Shown: one piece after another, positions 23,545 to 35,880 of the stretch
Position numbering within the stretch: the stretch's first letter is position 1
Layout of the letters: each line of letters opens with the position of its first letter
Origin: Cucumis sativus
Taxonomy: Eukaryota > Streptophyta > Magnoliopsida > Cucurbitales > Cucurbitaceae
NCBI RefSeq assembly: GCF_000004075.3
Contig: NC_026657.2
Span: 13,268,001-13,332,000 of the forward strand
DNA: 64,000 nt
Direction of reading: 5' to 3'
Translations under genes and position numbers: made by a program
Notes under the pieces: model-generated
What the model was told of the DNA's origin: nothing
The model's database searches: none
The model's input: the letters and a program-made list of their open reading frames with translations, nothing else

Positions 23545-26125
23545 TCATTTGTTTGACATGGCAGACTAGGACATGTTAATTTTAATTCTTTGCAAAGGCT
23601 AATTAATATGAACTTGATTCCAAAATTCACTTTTGACACAAATCATAGATGTGAGGTGTGTGTGGAATAAAAAATGACTAAAACATCTTTTCATTCAACT
23701 CAAAGAATTATCAAGCTTTTAGAGTTAATTCACAGTGATATTTGTGACTTGAAATTTGTGCAAACTAGAAGTGGAAAAAAATACTTTATTACTTTTATCG
23801 ATGATAGCACAAGATATTGTTATGTGTATCTGCTAAAAAGCGAAGATGAGGCAATTGAAGTGTTTAAACTTTATAAAAAAGAGGTTGAAAATCAACTTAG
23901 CTCAAAAATTAAGGCAATAAGAAGTGATCGAGGTGGTGAATATGATCCTCCTTTTAAACAATTTTGTTCAGAACATGACATTATTCACCAAACTACTACT
24001 TCTTACTCACACCTTAATCCAATGAAATTGCTAAACGAAAAAACCGAACACTTAAGAAAATGATGAACACAATGCTTATAAGTTCAGGTTTACCTCAAAA
24101 TTTGTGGGGAGAAACTTTATTGACAAAAAATTATTTATTAAACAGAATTCCTCATAAAAAGTCACAAAATATTCTTTATGAAAAGTGGAAAGGAAGAAAA
24201 CCTTCCTACAAATTCTTAAAAGTGTGGGGGTGCCTAACAAAGGTTGCTGTGCCTAAACCTAAAATGGTTAAAATCGGACAAAAAATTATTGATTGCATAT
24301 TCATTGGTTATGTCACTAACAGTTGTGCATACCGATTTATGGTTCATAAATAAGATATTTCAGATATACATGTTAATACAATCATGGAATCAAGGAATGC
24401 AACATTCTTTGAGAATGTTTTTCCTCATAAAATGTCTTGTGAAGCAAGGTTACAAAAACATTTATTTGATGCTATAACGAGTGAATCTTATAATAGATCA
24501 AATGTTGAGTTAACGAAGGATGAGGAACTCAGAAGAAGTAAAAGGATGAGGATCTCAAAATCATTTGGGCATGATATTTTTACTTATTTGTTAGAAAATG
24601 AATCTCTAACATTTAAAGAGACCATGTCCTCTCCTGAAGCTCCATATTGGGAAGAGGCTGTGAATACTGAAGTTAAGTCCATTATGCATAACCATATTTG
24701 GGAACTAATTGATCTTCCATTAGGAAATAATCCACTTGGTTGTAAATGGATTTTCAAATGAAAAATAAAGACCAGTAGGTCAATAGATAAATATAAGGCA
24801 AGACGTGTCGCCAAAGGTTACAAGCAACAAGAAGAACTTGACTATTTTGATACATACTCACCAATTACTCGAATTACTTCCATTCGCATGCTCATAGCAA
24901 TATCAGCTTTGCATGGATTTGAGATACATCAGATGGATGTCAAGACGATATTTTTAAACGGTGAGTTAGATGAAGAGATCTACATTCAATCACCTGAAGG
25001 GTTTGTTTTTTTCGGTCAAGAAAAGAAAGTTTGCAAATTAATTAGGTCTCTTTATGGACTAAAACAAGCACCAAAACAATGACATGAAAAATTTGACAGT
25101 GTAATGATAGCCAATGGGTTTAAAATCAATGAATGTGACAAATGTGTATATTTCAAAAGCAACGAGAATGACCATGTCATTGTGTGCTTATATGTTGATG
25201 ATATGCTAATTATATATAGGTAGCAATATCAACATTATTAAGGAAACCAAAAAAATGTTGGCTAAAAAATTTGAGATGAAAGACATGGGTGTTGCGCAGA
25301 TGTTATTCTAGGTATCAAAATTTCTAGAACCCTACAAGAGTTAGTGCTATCTCAATCACATTATATTGATAAAATAGTGAAGAAATATACAAAACATGAC
25401 ATTGTGATTCCAAGGACCCCAATTGATGGTAGTCTCCATTCAAGTAAAAATAATGGAGATAGTATAGCACAATTAGAATACTCTCGCATCATTGGTAGTT
25501 TAATGTATATCATGAGTTATTGTACACGTCTTGATATAGCGTATGAGATAAGCAAGTTAAGTTGCTATACAAGTAATCCAGGTCATGATCATTGGAAAGT
25601 TATCTTGAGAATTTTGGGATACCTAAAGCATACTAAAAATTATGGATTACACTATACTCAATATCCTGCTGTACTTGAAGGCTATAGTGAAGCCAATTGG
25701 ATATCGAGCACTAAAGGCTCCAAATCCACCAGTGGTTACATTTTTACCCTTGGAAGCGGTACTGTTTCTTGAAAATCTTTCAAACAAACATGTATAGCAC
25801 GATCCACAATGGAATCTAAATTTATAGTTTTAGACAAGGTTGAAGAAGTAGCGTAATGACTTCGAATTTTTTTGGAAGATATTCCCAATTGGTCTAAACC
25901 AGTGCTTGCAATATGTATACATAGTGATAGCCAGACAACTATTGGAAAGGCACAAAATATTATGTATAATCGTAAGTCTCGACATATACGACAGAAACAT
26001 AACACAATCAGACAACTACTCTCTAGTGGAATTATCACAATTAACTTTGTGAGGTCAAAAGATAATATAGCGGATCCACTTACTAAAGGCCTAACTAGGG
26101 AGTTGGTTGAAAATTTATGAAAAAG
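23545..26125 (+). pseudogene. Copia pol remnant (integrase, RT, RNase H)
   Basis: The domain order is that of Ty1/copia: GAG-pre-integrase (HGRLGHVNFNSLQ, about 23555), integrase core (LIHSDICDL, FIDDSTRY, RSDRGGEY) to 24050, a frameshift, the integrase C-terminal part (PQNLWGE, NRIPHKKS, VWGCL) to 24350, then RT (CKWIFK, a stop, then MDVKTIFLNGELDEEIY; LYVDDM intact at about 25190) and RNase H (ESKF, CIHSDSQT, ADPLTKGL) to 26120. Several stops and frameshifts are present, and the catalytic Glu of integrase, expected in the AERKNRT motif, appears as Lys. It is dead. No clear 3' LTR follows, although a polypurine-like TTTGGGGGAATAA occurs at 26393. Confidence 0.88.
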
Positions 26126-26365
26126 AATGGAATTAAAGCCTATAATATGAAGTTATCCAGAGAGGCAACCCAATCTAGTTGACTGGAGATCCCAAGATCT
26201 AGGTTCAACGAAAAAACCGATCTTTAAATAACACAACGAGCACAACATTAAAAGATTTTACCCATTCTACGAATGATGAGGTAGTGCCAGTATGGTTGTA
26301 GGGTAAGTTTTATGCTTTTAATGATTTATGTTAGTGATATTTATTAACAAAAGAACATACACATA

Positions 26366-27000
26366 AAATTGCATATTTATATAAAATTATTATTTGGGGG
26401 AATAAATATATTATTTCATGTTGGCAAATTCTTTTACACATTCTATATATAAAAAAAAAAATCTAATTTTTTTCACTAACTCTTAACTTCTTAAATTAAC
26501 TCAACCCGTCAAAGTTCAATCTTAAGATCAGCGCGATTGAAGTATTAATTTTTTTGAACAAAGTAGCAAAGATTGAGAGATTAGTAGACATATCTAATGA
26601 ATACCAACTAGGTTAACATATATTCCTTTAACGTCCTTCTTTAACCGTGATTTGAAACTCATTCAAGTTTTAATTTAAGTAAAATTTAAATAATTTGTTG
26701 AATTAGAGACGTGACACACTTGTTATTTGTGTGTAAATATGCAATATCTTGGCATTGTCCAAATTTTAAAGTAAATATAACCATTAAATGTACGTAACGA
26801 CGTGCTTTGTCCAACTTCAAGACTTTGGATTTTTTATTTTTTTTTTCATTTTGTTGGCCAACATAAATAAGTAATGCTGCAAAACAAGATAAATTTCTAA
26901 ACAAAAATAAAAAGATATAATGATAACAACAAACAACACAAATATATATAATATAGAGTAGATTTAGTAGTCAGTTACATTGGGGTAAAATGTTGATCAA
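26366..27000 (+). repeat. Flanking repeat D, copy 1
   Basis: The sequence from GCATATTTATATAAAATTAT through AATAAATATATTATTTCATG, the GAACAAAGTA and CTAATGAATACC blocks, to GGGGTAAAATGTTGAT matches 34186-34915 in the same order and orientation with many small indels and substitutions. It starts soon after the copia remnant and lies 3' of the first GH5 gene. No ORF is conserved between the copies; the short ORF 26686-26904 is not supported. Confidence 0.75.
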
Positions 27001-27528
27001 CACGATATCTTCTTGCTTTCTATTATTTACTTTGATTAAAATTTTGTAACTGAAATAAATTAGAATGACTCAAAGTTTGATCTTCTTCCAAATGCATGCC
27101 CTGACTAGCTCGTTTAACTTTGATGATTTCAAAAATTCAAAATTAATTTTTATTTGGATTAAGATAAATCTAAGAATTAAATGAACCATTATAGTTTCAC
27201 GTGAGAATAACTTATATATCAAACCCTTTTTTTTTCTATCAGGTGAATTTTTCTTACTTAGCATTTTGCTTAGATTGAAATTGATCTACACATGTTTCGG
27301 TTGAATAATTTATTAATATTATAACTTATAAACTTTTTTTTTACTAAAATATATTATTCTCTAAACGTAATAGTAATATTAGTAGGTTTAATATAATTCT
27401 CTGGACAAAAGCATCTAAACTTCTTATTTGGCCTTCATGAAAAATGTTTGAATCATAAAATCGTTTAAATTGAAAGGGAGGATGTGTAACAAATTAAATA
27501 GACAGATAATTACAATTTTGGACATCAA
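27001..27528. other. Spacer 3' of the first GH5 gene
   Basis: This is AT-rich with no supported gene. It should contain the 3' UTR and polyadenylation region of the GH5 gene ending at 27529. The short minus ORF at 27070-27264 lacks family features. Confidence 0.5.
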
Positions 27529-29560
27529 TTAACTGAGATGTACATTTGATGGTACAAGTGTAAACCATTGACTTTGTGGATCTCCTTGGCATTCAGAATC
27601 ATTAGGACACATGCATTTGTTAGTCAAAATTTGATGGGAATGAGAAGCCCTTTGCAAACACAGGGCTTGTCCTTGTTCATCAACAGTGGCTAGTTGAAGC
27701 TTGGCATTTGAAGCATATTTCCATGCACTTTGTTGGCTTGAGCAGTCTTTAGATAGAATTGGAGGGAGTCCATCTCCTACAGCTTGTAAACACAATATAG
27801 AACCGGCCAACTTAATTGGAGTGTCATCTTGTTCGTGACTCCAACGATTAGATGTCTTGCAACTACTAACTCCTAATTGATACTTTTTGTTCATTCGCAC
27901 GCATTCACCACTAAGAGGATGATACATTATGAATGATGTTGTAAGATTTGAGCTTGGATCTGTGTTAAAGAACAATTGTGTGATTCATCAGTGAGAAGAA
28001 AAAAAATGAATAAATCAAACTAACATTATTCTTAAAACACGAATTCAAATGTATGTATCACTTTTTAAAAGTTATGTACCTTGAAGTTTGGTTTGCATAA
28101 GCTGAAACTTCTGAAGGAATTTTGGGTTTTTGACATTTGTAAACTTAGAATCTAAGACGCCAAAGGTTTCTTCATCATTTTTCACACCTTCTCTATAGTA
28201 GTAGCTACCTTGCAACGCCCATAGGCCCCAATCAAAATCATTCTTAGTAAGATAGGTAAAAAAGCAACTCAAGAATCGATTTTGTCCCTCATTTACTCCC
28301 ATTTGGTTGATCCCAAACTCACTCACAAAGAGAGGTATTGGGTTTTGTCCTCTCACAAGAAATCCAGCTCGGTCTTCAAATCCTTGGTTGACATTAGCAC
28401 AAAACGTGTTCAATGGCTTTGATGTCCAATAATCACCCATGTTGTTTGTAAAGGAGTACAAGTGAGCTTCAAATACAAGCTTGTTGTCCAAATTGAAGCC
28501 CATTGACCTATTCTTCAAGAAGCTTAGATCGGTGTCATAACTTAGTCCAGAAACCACTACTAAAGCATTTGGGTTAATTTGGTGAACAAGTTTAGTTCCT
28601 TGGCTCATATATTGAAACCACATCTCCACATTTTGATTTGGTCCTCGTGGTTCGTTTCTCAAACTCATTGCCACTACCTTTGAATTTACATATAAATTAT
28701 CATCTAATTTGTCAAAATATCATATAAAACATTTAATGATAAATTATAGGTTGAAATACAAATATTGCCCCTATATTTTAAGAGTTGTGTTATATATGAA
28801 TTGAAGGGATTAAATTATTTATTGGTATAATTTTCTTTAATAATATAGATGTACTTAATTTATTTTCTAAAATATGTTAAATTAAGGGTTTTTTTTGTCT
28901 TTTTATTTATATGCTTCACCCGATTTTATAGTTTTATTTAGAAGTAATTTAATGAAAATAAAGTAAATAAATAAACCATACCTGAGGTTTGGTTTTTAGG
29001 CTTTGCGTTGCCAAACTAAGTCCTTGTAGCCATTCTTGGGAATTGAAATAGCGATCTCCAAAAAAACCATTTCCATCATCATTACTACAACACCATCTTG
29101 GTTGGCTTATATGATTATCAGAAACTACCATAACTCCATGTGCACCAAGGGAATCGACTACTGCTTCATAAGCCTCAACGACCTTCATGTTCAATATAGT
29201 AGGATTGTTTTGGGCTATACCTACTATGGCTTCTTTCAAATCAAAATTTTCAAAGGATTGCTTAACAGTCAAATTAGCATAGCGTGTGAACATGTGAATC
29301 GAGTAAGTCAAACGCACACAATTAAACCGCAACTTCACCACCATGGCTGCAATGTCATCAAGTGGCTTGAGATGAAGACCCTCTGCCACCATGGCTTGCA
29401 TATGTCCCGGCCAATTTACACATATCAACTTCACACGTTGGCCAGTCGTTGCCTCAACTATCCATCTTCCATTTGTCGAGAGGGGCAATGAATAGGCCTC
29501 AAAAGTTAACAGCACAAAAACACAAGCTAAAGAGACGTTTTTCCACTGTTGTCCTGACAT
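27529..29560 (-). CDS. GH5-type glycosyl hydrolase with ricin-type tail, copy 1
   Basis: Exons 29560-28982, 28677-28080 and 27959-27529 give 535 residues with matching phases. The chosen start (MSGQQWKNVS) gives a signal peptide ending near EAYS; an upstream in-frame Met at 29614 would bury it. The secreted mature protein begins LPLSTNGRWIVE. The catalytic GH5 barrel holds the acid/base Glu202 in LRNEPRG, the conserved EAHLYSF strand, and the nucleophile Glu313 in FVSEFG. The third exon encodes a Cys/Trp-rich ricin-B-like module (GECVRMN, NRWSHEQDD, SILCLQA, QSQWFTLV). Plant GH5 members of this layout (subfamily 11) are annotated as endoglucanase/mannanase-like, but their substrate is not settled. 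It is paralogous to the gene at 31971-33793 and lies in the same orientation. No disabling change is seen. Confidence 0.92.
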
Positions 29561-30235
29561 TTTGTCCTTGCTTTCAAAATGAATGAATACTCCCAAGTTA
29601 GCACAATATGACAAAAGATGCAGTTCTTCAATATTTATATAGCAGAAGAAATAATCCCACAGGGTGTATTAAAAAATGAAATAGCAACCAAGGATAAGAA
29701 GTTGTAACAAAAAAGTTGGGGATGAAATGTTATAATTGAAATTTAGTTTAAAGTCTAAATTAAGGATTATAGTTCAATAAAAAAAAATATTAGCTGACTT
29801 TATGTTTAGATTAATTAATATTTGACTTGGTAATGACTAGGTTGCAAAAGTAAGTTATGCTTTTTTTAGTGCTATATCTATGTACGGTTTGATAATTTTA
29901 GTTACTTTCATAAATTAATGGCTAAAGTATTTCGTGTTGATTGGTGGACTCGAGTACAATGGTTTAACAGATATCACAGGTTAGTCGGTTGGTAGTGGAA
30001 ACATCAAAGAAACACTTAAGGGGTAAGGGGCAAAATGTTCAATCTATAGTTAACCATATACCTAATATATTTTAATATCTTATACAAGTTTTCTTGACCT
30101 TCAAATGTTGCAATGAGATTAGTTTATGCAAGTAGACCGAGATTAGTTTATGCAAGTAGATCGATTCAGACACTCACAAATATTAAAACAAAACGTGTGT
30201 TTCACTAAATATATTTTTTTCACAGTTTATTTAAT
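29561..30235. other. Spacer upstream of GH5 copy 1
   Basis: This holds the upstream region of the first GH5 gene. A 23-bp near-perfect tandem duplication (GAGATTAGTTTATGCAAGTA) lies at about 30115-30162. Nothing else is recognised. Confidence 0.5.
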
Positions 30236-30243
30236 ATTGGTTT

Positions 30244-30946
30244 TAGGGTGTAAGAATATGAGTTGAATCCAACAACCTGGACTACCTAACTCATATTACA
30301 TGAGTTGAGTTGAGTTTAAAAAATTGAATTTTTTCGAGTTGGGCCTCGGGTTGGAGAGTTGAAAATTTTGGTTCAACCAAACCCAAACAAAATTTATATA
30401 TATATATATATATATTATTTAATAAAATAAAACTTAAAAAATTAGGTCTTCTCTTCTCTTTCACGTTCACGCACGACATTCCTATTTCTTATTAATATCA
30501 TTCTTGTCGCATCCCTTCACTCTCTTCTCACTTCTCAGTGTTCTCTTCTCCGGTAGTCCGACTCACCTTCGTCTCCAGCAGTTCGACAATCATTCGACGT
30601 CAGATCTCATCCTCGCGTCGTCCATCTCCGTCGGACCTCATCTTCGCCAATAGTGCGACGACCATTCAATGTCAGATTTCATCCTTGTGTCGTCCATCTC
30701 CGTCAGATCTCCTCTCCATCTTCGGTCTTCCACATCTCCTCTCCATCTTCGGTCTTCCACATCTCCTCTCCGTCTCCGATCTCCCACATCCATTTGTCTC
30801 CACTCTCCTCCATCACCAATCTTCGAAACTAGAAAGAAAAAAAAATAACACAACTGACAATAACCCAACCCAAATAACTCAAAAATATGGATTGGGTTGA
30901 GAATGTCCCTCAACCAACCCAACCGGCCAACCCACTTACATCCCTA
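30244..30946. mobile_element. hAT-like non-autonomous element with perfect 8-bp target duplication
   Basis: The element is bounded by identical octamers ATTGGTTT at 30236-30243 and 30947-30954. The left end TAGGGTGTAAGAATATG and the right end read inward, TAGGGATGTAAGTGGG, are imperfect inverted repeats. Subterminal GGGTTGG/CCAACCC runs extend the pairing. An 8-bp duplication with TAGGG-type ends fits the hAT superfamily. The 703-bp interior encodes no transposase. It includes a TA microsatellite (about 30397-30415) and a pyrimidine-rich segment (30520-30830) with 27-bp tandem repeats. It sits between the two GH5 paralogs. Confidence 0.75.
30722..30800. repeat. 27-bp tandem repeats inside the hAT-like element
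   Basis: The unit TCTTCGGTCTTCCACATCTC plus CTCTCCA occurs about three times, the last copy diverged (GTCTCCGATCTCCCACATCC). A 120-residue ORF (30538-30900) runs through it, but its Ser/Pro/Leu repeats come from the tandem array, and I do not call it a gene. Confidence 0.7.
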
Positions 30947-30954
30947 ATTGGTTT

Positions 30955-31970
30955 CCATAAATATTAATTAGATTACGAAAACAATCCAAACATAAATGAA
31001 AACTATTTACAAAGTAGTATTTATAATTATTTTTTTTAGTTTTTTAAATTTTGATTGGATTTTAAAATCATTTCTAAACGGTAAACAAAAACAAAAAAAA
31101 TCTAATTGCCTGAATTACTCCTCATAATGTTACAGCAAGTTTGTATTAGCAAATAAACAATCGAGTAATCATATAATTAAAGCATAAAAAAACACATTTA
31201 CTTGAAAGATAATCCAAACTTCAAGCCAATCGAACTTGAAGAACCCAATAACTCTATGAAATAAGAAACACGAAGTGTAACCAATCATCATCACAATCTC
31301 ACCAAAAAATTTCACTGTGGAGTTATCTTTTTATATATATATATATTTAAAAGTCCCTACAAAAACATTACTTCTAGCTATTAAGGTAAAAAGAAAAAAT
31401 TTTCACTGTTTGTGTCATTTTATTATTATTGATATTTTGAAAATGTGGACTAAAATGAATACTAAAATTGTAAGCATGAGAACCAAAATATTTAACTAAT
31501 ACTAAAATAGAGGACCATGAATTTGTATTTAAACCTAAAACTTATATTTTATATACACATATACATTCTCAAACTACGATTCATAAAAGTCTAAATACAG
31601 AAAAGTGTTCGCACTATCATGTTAAAGAAGCACTGCACTATTTAATTAAAAAATTTCTGGGAGGTAACATGTTTTTAGACTAAAAGTAAAGATTGTCTTC
31701 AAAATAATCGTAAATGATCATAAACGTTTGTCATATATATCTAATCTTTTAAATATATGTGGTGATCCATCATGACAATTTGTTGGTTATTGGCTTTGGA
31801 TCTTTTGGAAGAAATTTTGATCGTCGTTAGTGCAAATTAAATACATGAAATTGTCAATGTCATATACATATAATATCGTACAAATACAAATTCAATCACA
31901 TTTGAATTAGAATTGGTGTACATATACAAGGCATTGTCACATAGTTTAAATCTTAAAAATACAAAGGCAA
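30955..31970. other. Spacer between hAT-like element and GH5 copy 2
   Basis: This is an AT-rich stretch with no supported gene. A TA run is at 31331-31346. The 3' UTR of GH5 copy 2 should occupy the right end. Confidence 0.5.
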
Positions 31971-33793
31971 TCATAATGTGTTGGTTCCAACGAGTTCAAA
32001 CCATTGGCTTCGGGTGTCTTGGAGGCAATTTGGATCACCATTGGTGCAAATGCAAGAGTTGGTCACAACTTTTGAAGAGTTAGAGCTATCAATTTGCAAA
32101 CAAAGGCTCTTTCCACCTTGAGTGAAGGTGGCCAAATGAAGTTTAGAATTTGAAATGGCACTCCAAACACTTTGTTGGCTTAAGGTATCAGATGAAAGAG
32201 ATGCCTCAAGGCCTTTCCCACTAGCCTTCAAGTATAAACCAGTGCTTGACATCTCAATTGGAGTGCCATCATTGTTATGACTCCATCGAGTTGGGGTGGA
32301 GCAATTGGTGAGAAAAATTTCTTTGTTGTCATTCGAGACTTGGATGCATTGGCTACTTTGTGGATGATATATAACATATGAGAACGATGCATTGGAATTT
32401 GGATCTGCATATATATCATAAAAAGATGTTATACATAAATTGTTACTTTATATTATATATTTATAGAGGTCATTGCATGTACTTGTAATAATCATTTATA
32501 TAGTTACCTTGCAACATGGTCTGCAACAGTTGAAACTTTCGTACAAAGTTAGGGTTCTTAATTTGAGTCCAATTAGAGTCGAGCACTCCGAAACTTTCTC
32601 CAGGCTCTGCTTGACCTTCTCTAAAATAATAGCTACCTTGCCAAGCCCACAATGCCCAATCTAAATCTCTTTGTGTAAGATGGGCTGTGAAGCAACTCAT
32701 GAATCGGTTTTCAGCATCGTTAACTTCTCTTTGATCATATCCATATTCACTAACAAATAATGGAAACGGGTTTGGTCCTTGCATTACAAACCCAACATGG
32801 TCTATAAATCCATTCATAATATTTGCACATATATTGTTCAATGGTTGTTTTACAAACTTGCTCTCGGAATCTCCACTGAAAGAATACAAGTGTACCTCGA
32901 AAACCAATTTATTGTCTAAGGTGCTAACATTCAAAGGTTTTTCCTTTAAGCATCGGAGATCGTTGTCATAATTTAACCCTGAAACAATGACTAAGACTTC
33001 CGAATTTATGTTATGAATCGTGGTTACCCCTTGAGTTATATATTTGTTCCAATCGTTTGCATTTTCCATAAAGCCCCGTATCTCATTTCGTAAACTCATT
33101 CCTACCACCTAAACAACCAATAAAAAAATTGTTAATTAATGAAATATTATACAAGTTCTTAAAAGTTTTAGTTTAGTTTTAAGAATCTAAGAAAATCTTA
33201 TGATGTGAATTACATACCGTTGATTTGTTGCGAAAGCGTTGAGCAACCAAGCTAAGCCCTTGTAGCCATTCTTGAGGGTCAAAATTGTTGTTTCCAAAGA
33301 AGCCATTGCCATCGTCAAGAGAGCAACACCATCTTGGTTGGCTCATGTGATTGTCAGCGATGACCATTAGACCACTTGCCCCCAACACATCAACAACAGC
33401 TTCATATGCTTCAGCAACAGTCTTATTCAACACAAAAGGATTATATTGAGCCAATCCAGCTTTTGCTTGTTTTAAATCAAGAAGATCAAAGTTTTCTTCA
33501 ATCGTCCTATTTGCATAACGAGTTAACATATGAGTTGCATATGTGAGTCGTACACAATTAAATCTTAACTTGATCGCCTCGTCTGCTAGGTCTTTTAATG
33601 GCCTATGGTTGAGGCCTTCTGCCAACATACTCTGTGTGTGGGAAGGCCAATTCACACACACAAGTTTCACTCGTCGACCTGTTTGCGAATCAATAATCCA
33701 CCTTCCTCGTGTTGATAATGGTAGTGAATAAGCTGAAATAGATGAGAACACAAATACTAATGCTAGGAGGAGAATAACTAGAAAAGTTCTCAT
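31971..33793 (-). CDS. GH5-type glycosyl hydrolase with ricin-type tail, copy 2
   Basis: Exons 33793-33218, 33108-32508 and 32404-31971 give 536 residues, with intron positions and phases identical to the paralog at 27529-29560. The chosen start (MRTFLVILLLALVFVFSSIS) gives a clear signal peptide; the in-frame Met at 33853 would add a Lys-rich leader and is less likely. The mature part opens LPLSTRGRWIID. Acid/base Glu201 lies in LRNEIRG, where the usual Pro after Glu is Ile, and the nucleophile Glu313 lies in FVSEYG. The C-terminal module has SSQCIQVS, TRWSHNNDG, KSLCLQI and RSQWFELV. The product should be a secreted cell-wall glycosidase, with substrate unknown. Both catalytic Glu residues remain, so activity is plausible despite the Pro-to-Ile change. 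Confidence 0.92.
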
Positions 33794-34185
33794 TTTCTTT
33801 ATCTTTTTCTTTTCTTTTTTCTTCTGGGATTGTGATTGTGATGAGAGAAACATAGCCTACATTGCCTTATATATACACCGTTGTATGGAGATTGAAATTT
33901 GTTCAAAGTTTGTTGTGATTTTACAAAACTTAATTGTCATATCTTTTTTCTATATTAAGAAGCATAGTTTAGTACATAATATGTGTTTCCAATTTCTTTC
34001 GTTGAATATCGATAAACTTTGCTAACAAATTAATGCTATCGATCTACTTCTAAATCAAAATTCCAACCAACAAAATCAATTTCCTTTTATTAATTTCTTA
34101 TTTTTAGATAAAATTTGCAGCTTCTTTCATCTCTTAAATTAGATTTTAAAATATTGACTTTCTTGCAGTCGCTTAATTTGTTCGA

Positions 34186-34915
34186 TACAAACAATTACAT
34201 ATTTAAATAAAATTATTGTTTTGGAGAATAAATATATTATTTCATACTGGCAAATTCTTTTATCCATTCATCTATAAAATTCTTTTTTCTAACTTCCTAG
34301 TTTTTTTTTTATATATATATAAAATTGACTCAAACCTCTCAAAGCTCAATCATAAGTTCGGATTAAAGTTTTTATTTTTTTTTGAACAAAGTACTAAGTT
34401 GAGCGATTAGTGGACGTATCTAATGAATACCTCAACTAGGTTAACATATCCTTTACGTCCTTCTTCACACCCCTAAATTCAAGAGTGATTCAAAACTGAT
34501 TAAAGTTATAATTTAATTAATTTCTTTTGAATTTTGAATTAGGACATGTCTCACGGTTATTACTTTTATAACATAAAAATCCCGATTTAAAGTTCAAGAT
34601 AATATAATAAGAATATATTTCTTAAAGTTCTAAGACAAAATACACATGAATCATTACGATAAATGCCCTAAACTAATTTGTACAATTTAAACTTTTTAAG
34701 TAAATATTATCATAAAATGTATTTAATGACGTGATTGTCAAACTTCAAGACTTGAGCTTCGACTTGGTTCTTAAATAAGTAAGGTTGCAAAACACGATCG
34801 ATTTTTAAACAAAAATAAAAAGATATAATAACAAAACAAACAAACAACTCGAAATATATATATATATAGTAGATTTCCTAATCAATTAGGGTAAAATATT
34901 GATGATTTTAGAACT
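34186..34915 (+). repeat. Flanking repeat D, copy 2
   Basis: This matches 26366-27000 in order and orientation, sharing AATAAATATATTATTTCAT, the GAACAAAGTA and TCTAATGAATACC blocks, CAAAAATAAAAAGATATAAT and a GGGTAAAAT.TTGAT end. It lies upstream (5') of GH5 copy 2, whereas copy 1 lies downstream (3') of GH5 copy 1, so the two copies bracket the gene pair. Confidence 0.75.
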
Positions 34916-35671
34916 GATTTCTTCTTAATTAATATATAATATTTAGTTTAGTGTTATATTCAAAGGACTCTTTCAAACATGAAAACGAACTTTCTTAATT
35001 ACATGTAATGTGGTGTTTGTCCTCGACACTCCAACGCTATTTCAAATCTTTTTAAAAAATTATTTAGAACTGCGAATTTCCTATAAACAAACTATTAACT
35101 TCGTTTAGATATGTATTTAATATATATACCCTAAAAGATAAAAGATCAATAAGACATTTAGAGTAAAAGTTACGTAAGAGTATAATAATCATTCACTTAA
35201 AAACGTGAATATTCGACAAATATAATTTTTTAATTTGAATTATATAATATCAAATCTATCTTCTTTTTTTTCGTTCAAAACTCATTGCTTTCATTTGTGA
35301 GAGCAAAAATTTCTAGACATGAAGAAATATGTCTAGAAATTTGATTTTAGAAAGTAAATCATTTTGAAAAATTCATAACACCAAAAAAAATTCTCTCTAT
35401 TCTCAGCTTAGTGAACTACGTCTCGTCTCTCAAATTAGATATTAAATTATTATATTTTTTATTTTAGAAAAACTGTTGGAAGATAAATTAAGTCAGATTT
35501 TTTTTTATAAATAATATGATTATTGAGTTATTCATGTAAAAGTTGAAAATTTTAGTCAATTCAGGATCACAAAGTTACTTTTAATTTGTTCAAAATTCAC
35601 CCATTTCCATTTGAATACCTATCCCACCGTGAAAAAGAATTCATTAGTATAGTTTGCAAATTTATTCATTA

Positions 35672-35797
35672 GATATAAAATAATCAAGTATATAACAATA
35701 TTTTTAAAAAATTACAAATATAACAAAATTTGTACCGATATAAAATAATCAAGTATATAACAATATTTTAAAAAAATTACAAATATAACAAAATTTG
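35672..35797. repeat. 65-bp tandem duplication
   Basis: The unit beginning GATATAAAATAATCAAGTAT starts at 35672 and again at 35737 with only one or two differences. It is non-coding. Confidence 0.9.
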
Positions 35798-35880
35798 AAT
35801 TGGCACAGATACAATTTATTTAAGGTTAAGTTTTAATAATGGTATGAATACCAAGTTAAGATTTTGAAATAAGAAAAAAT

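Noticed and set aside
29036-29491. 151-residue plus ORF
   Set aside because: It is antisense to exon 1 of GH5 copy 1 and has no family features.
30538-30900. 120-residue ORF inside the hAT-like element
   Set aside because: Its Ser/Pro/Leu repeats follow the 27-bp DNA repeats, there is no domain and no splice context, and it lies wholly inside a transposable element.
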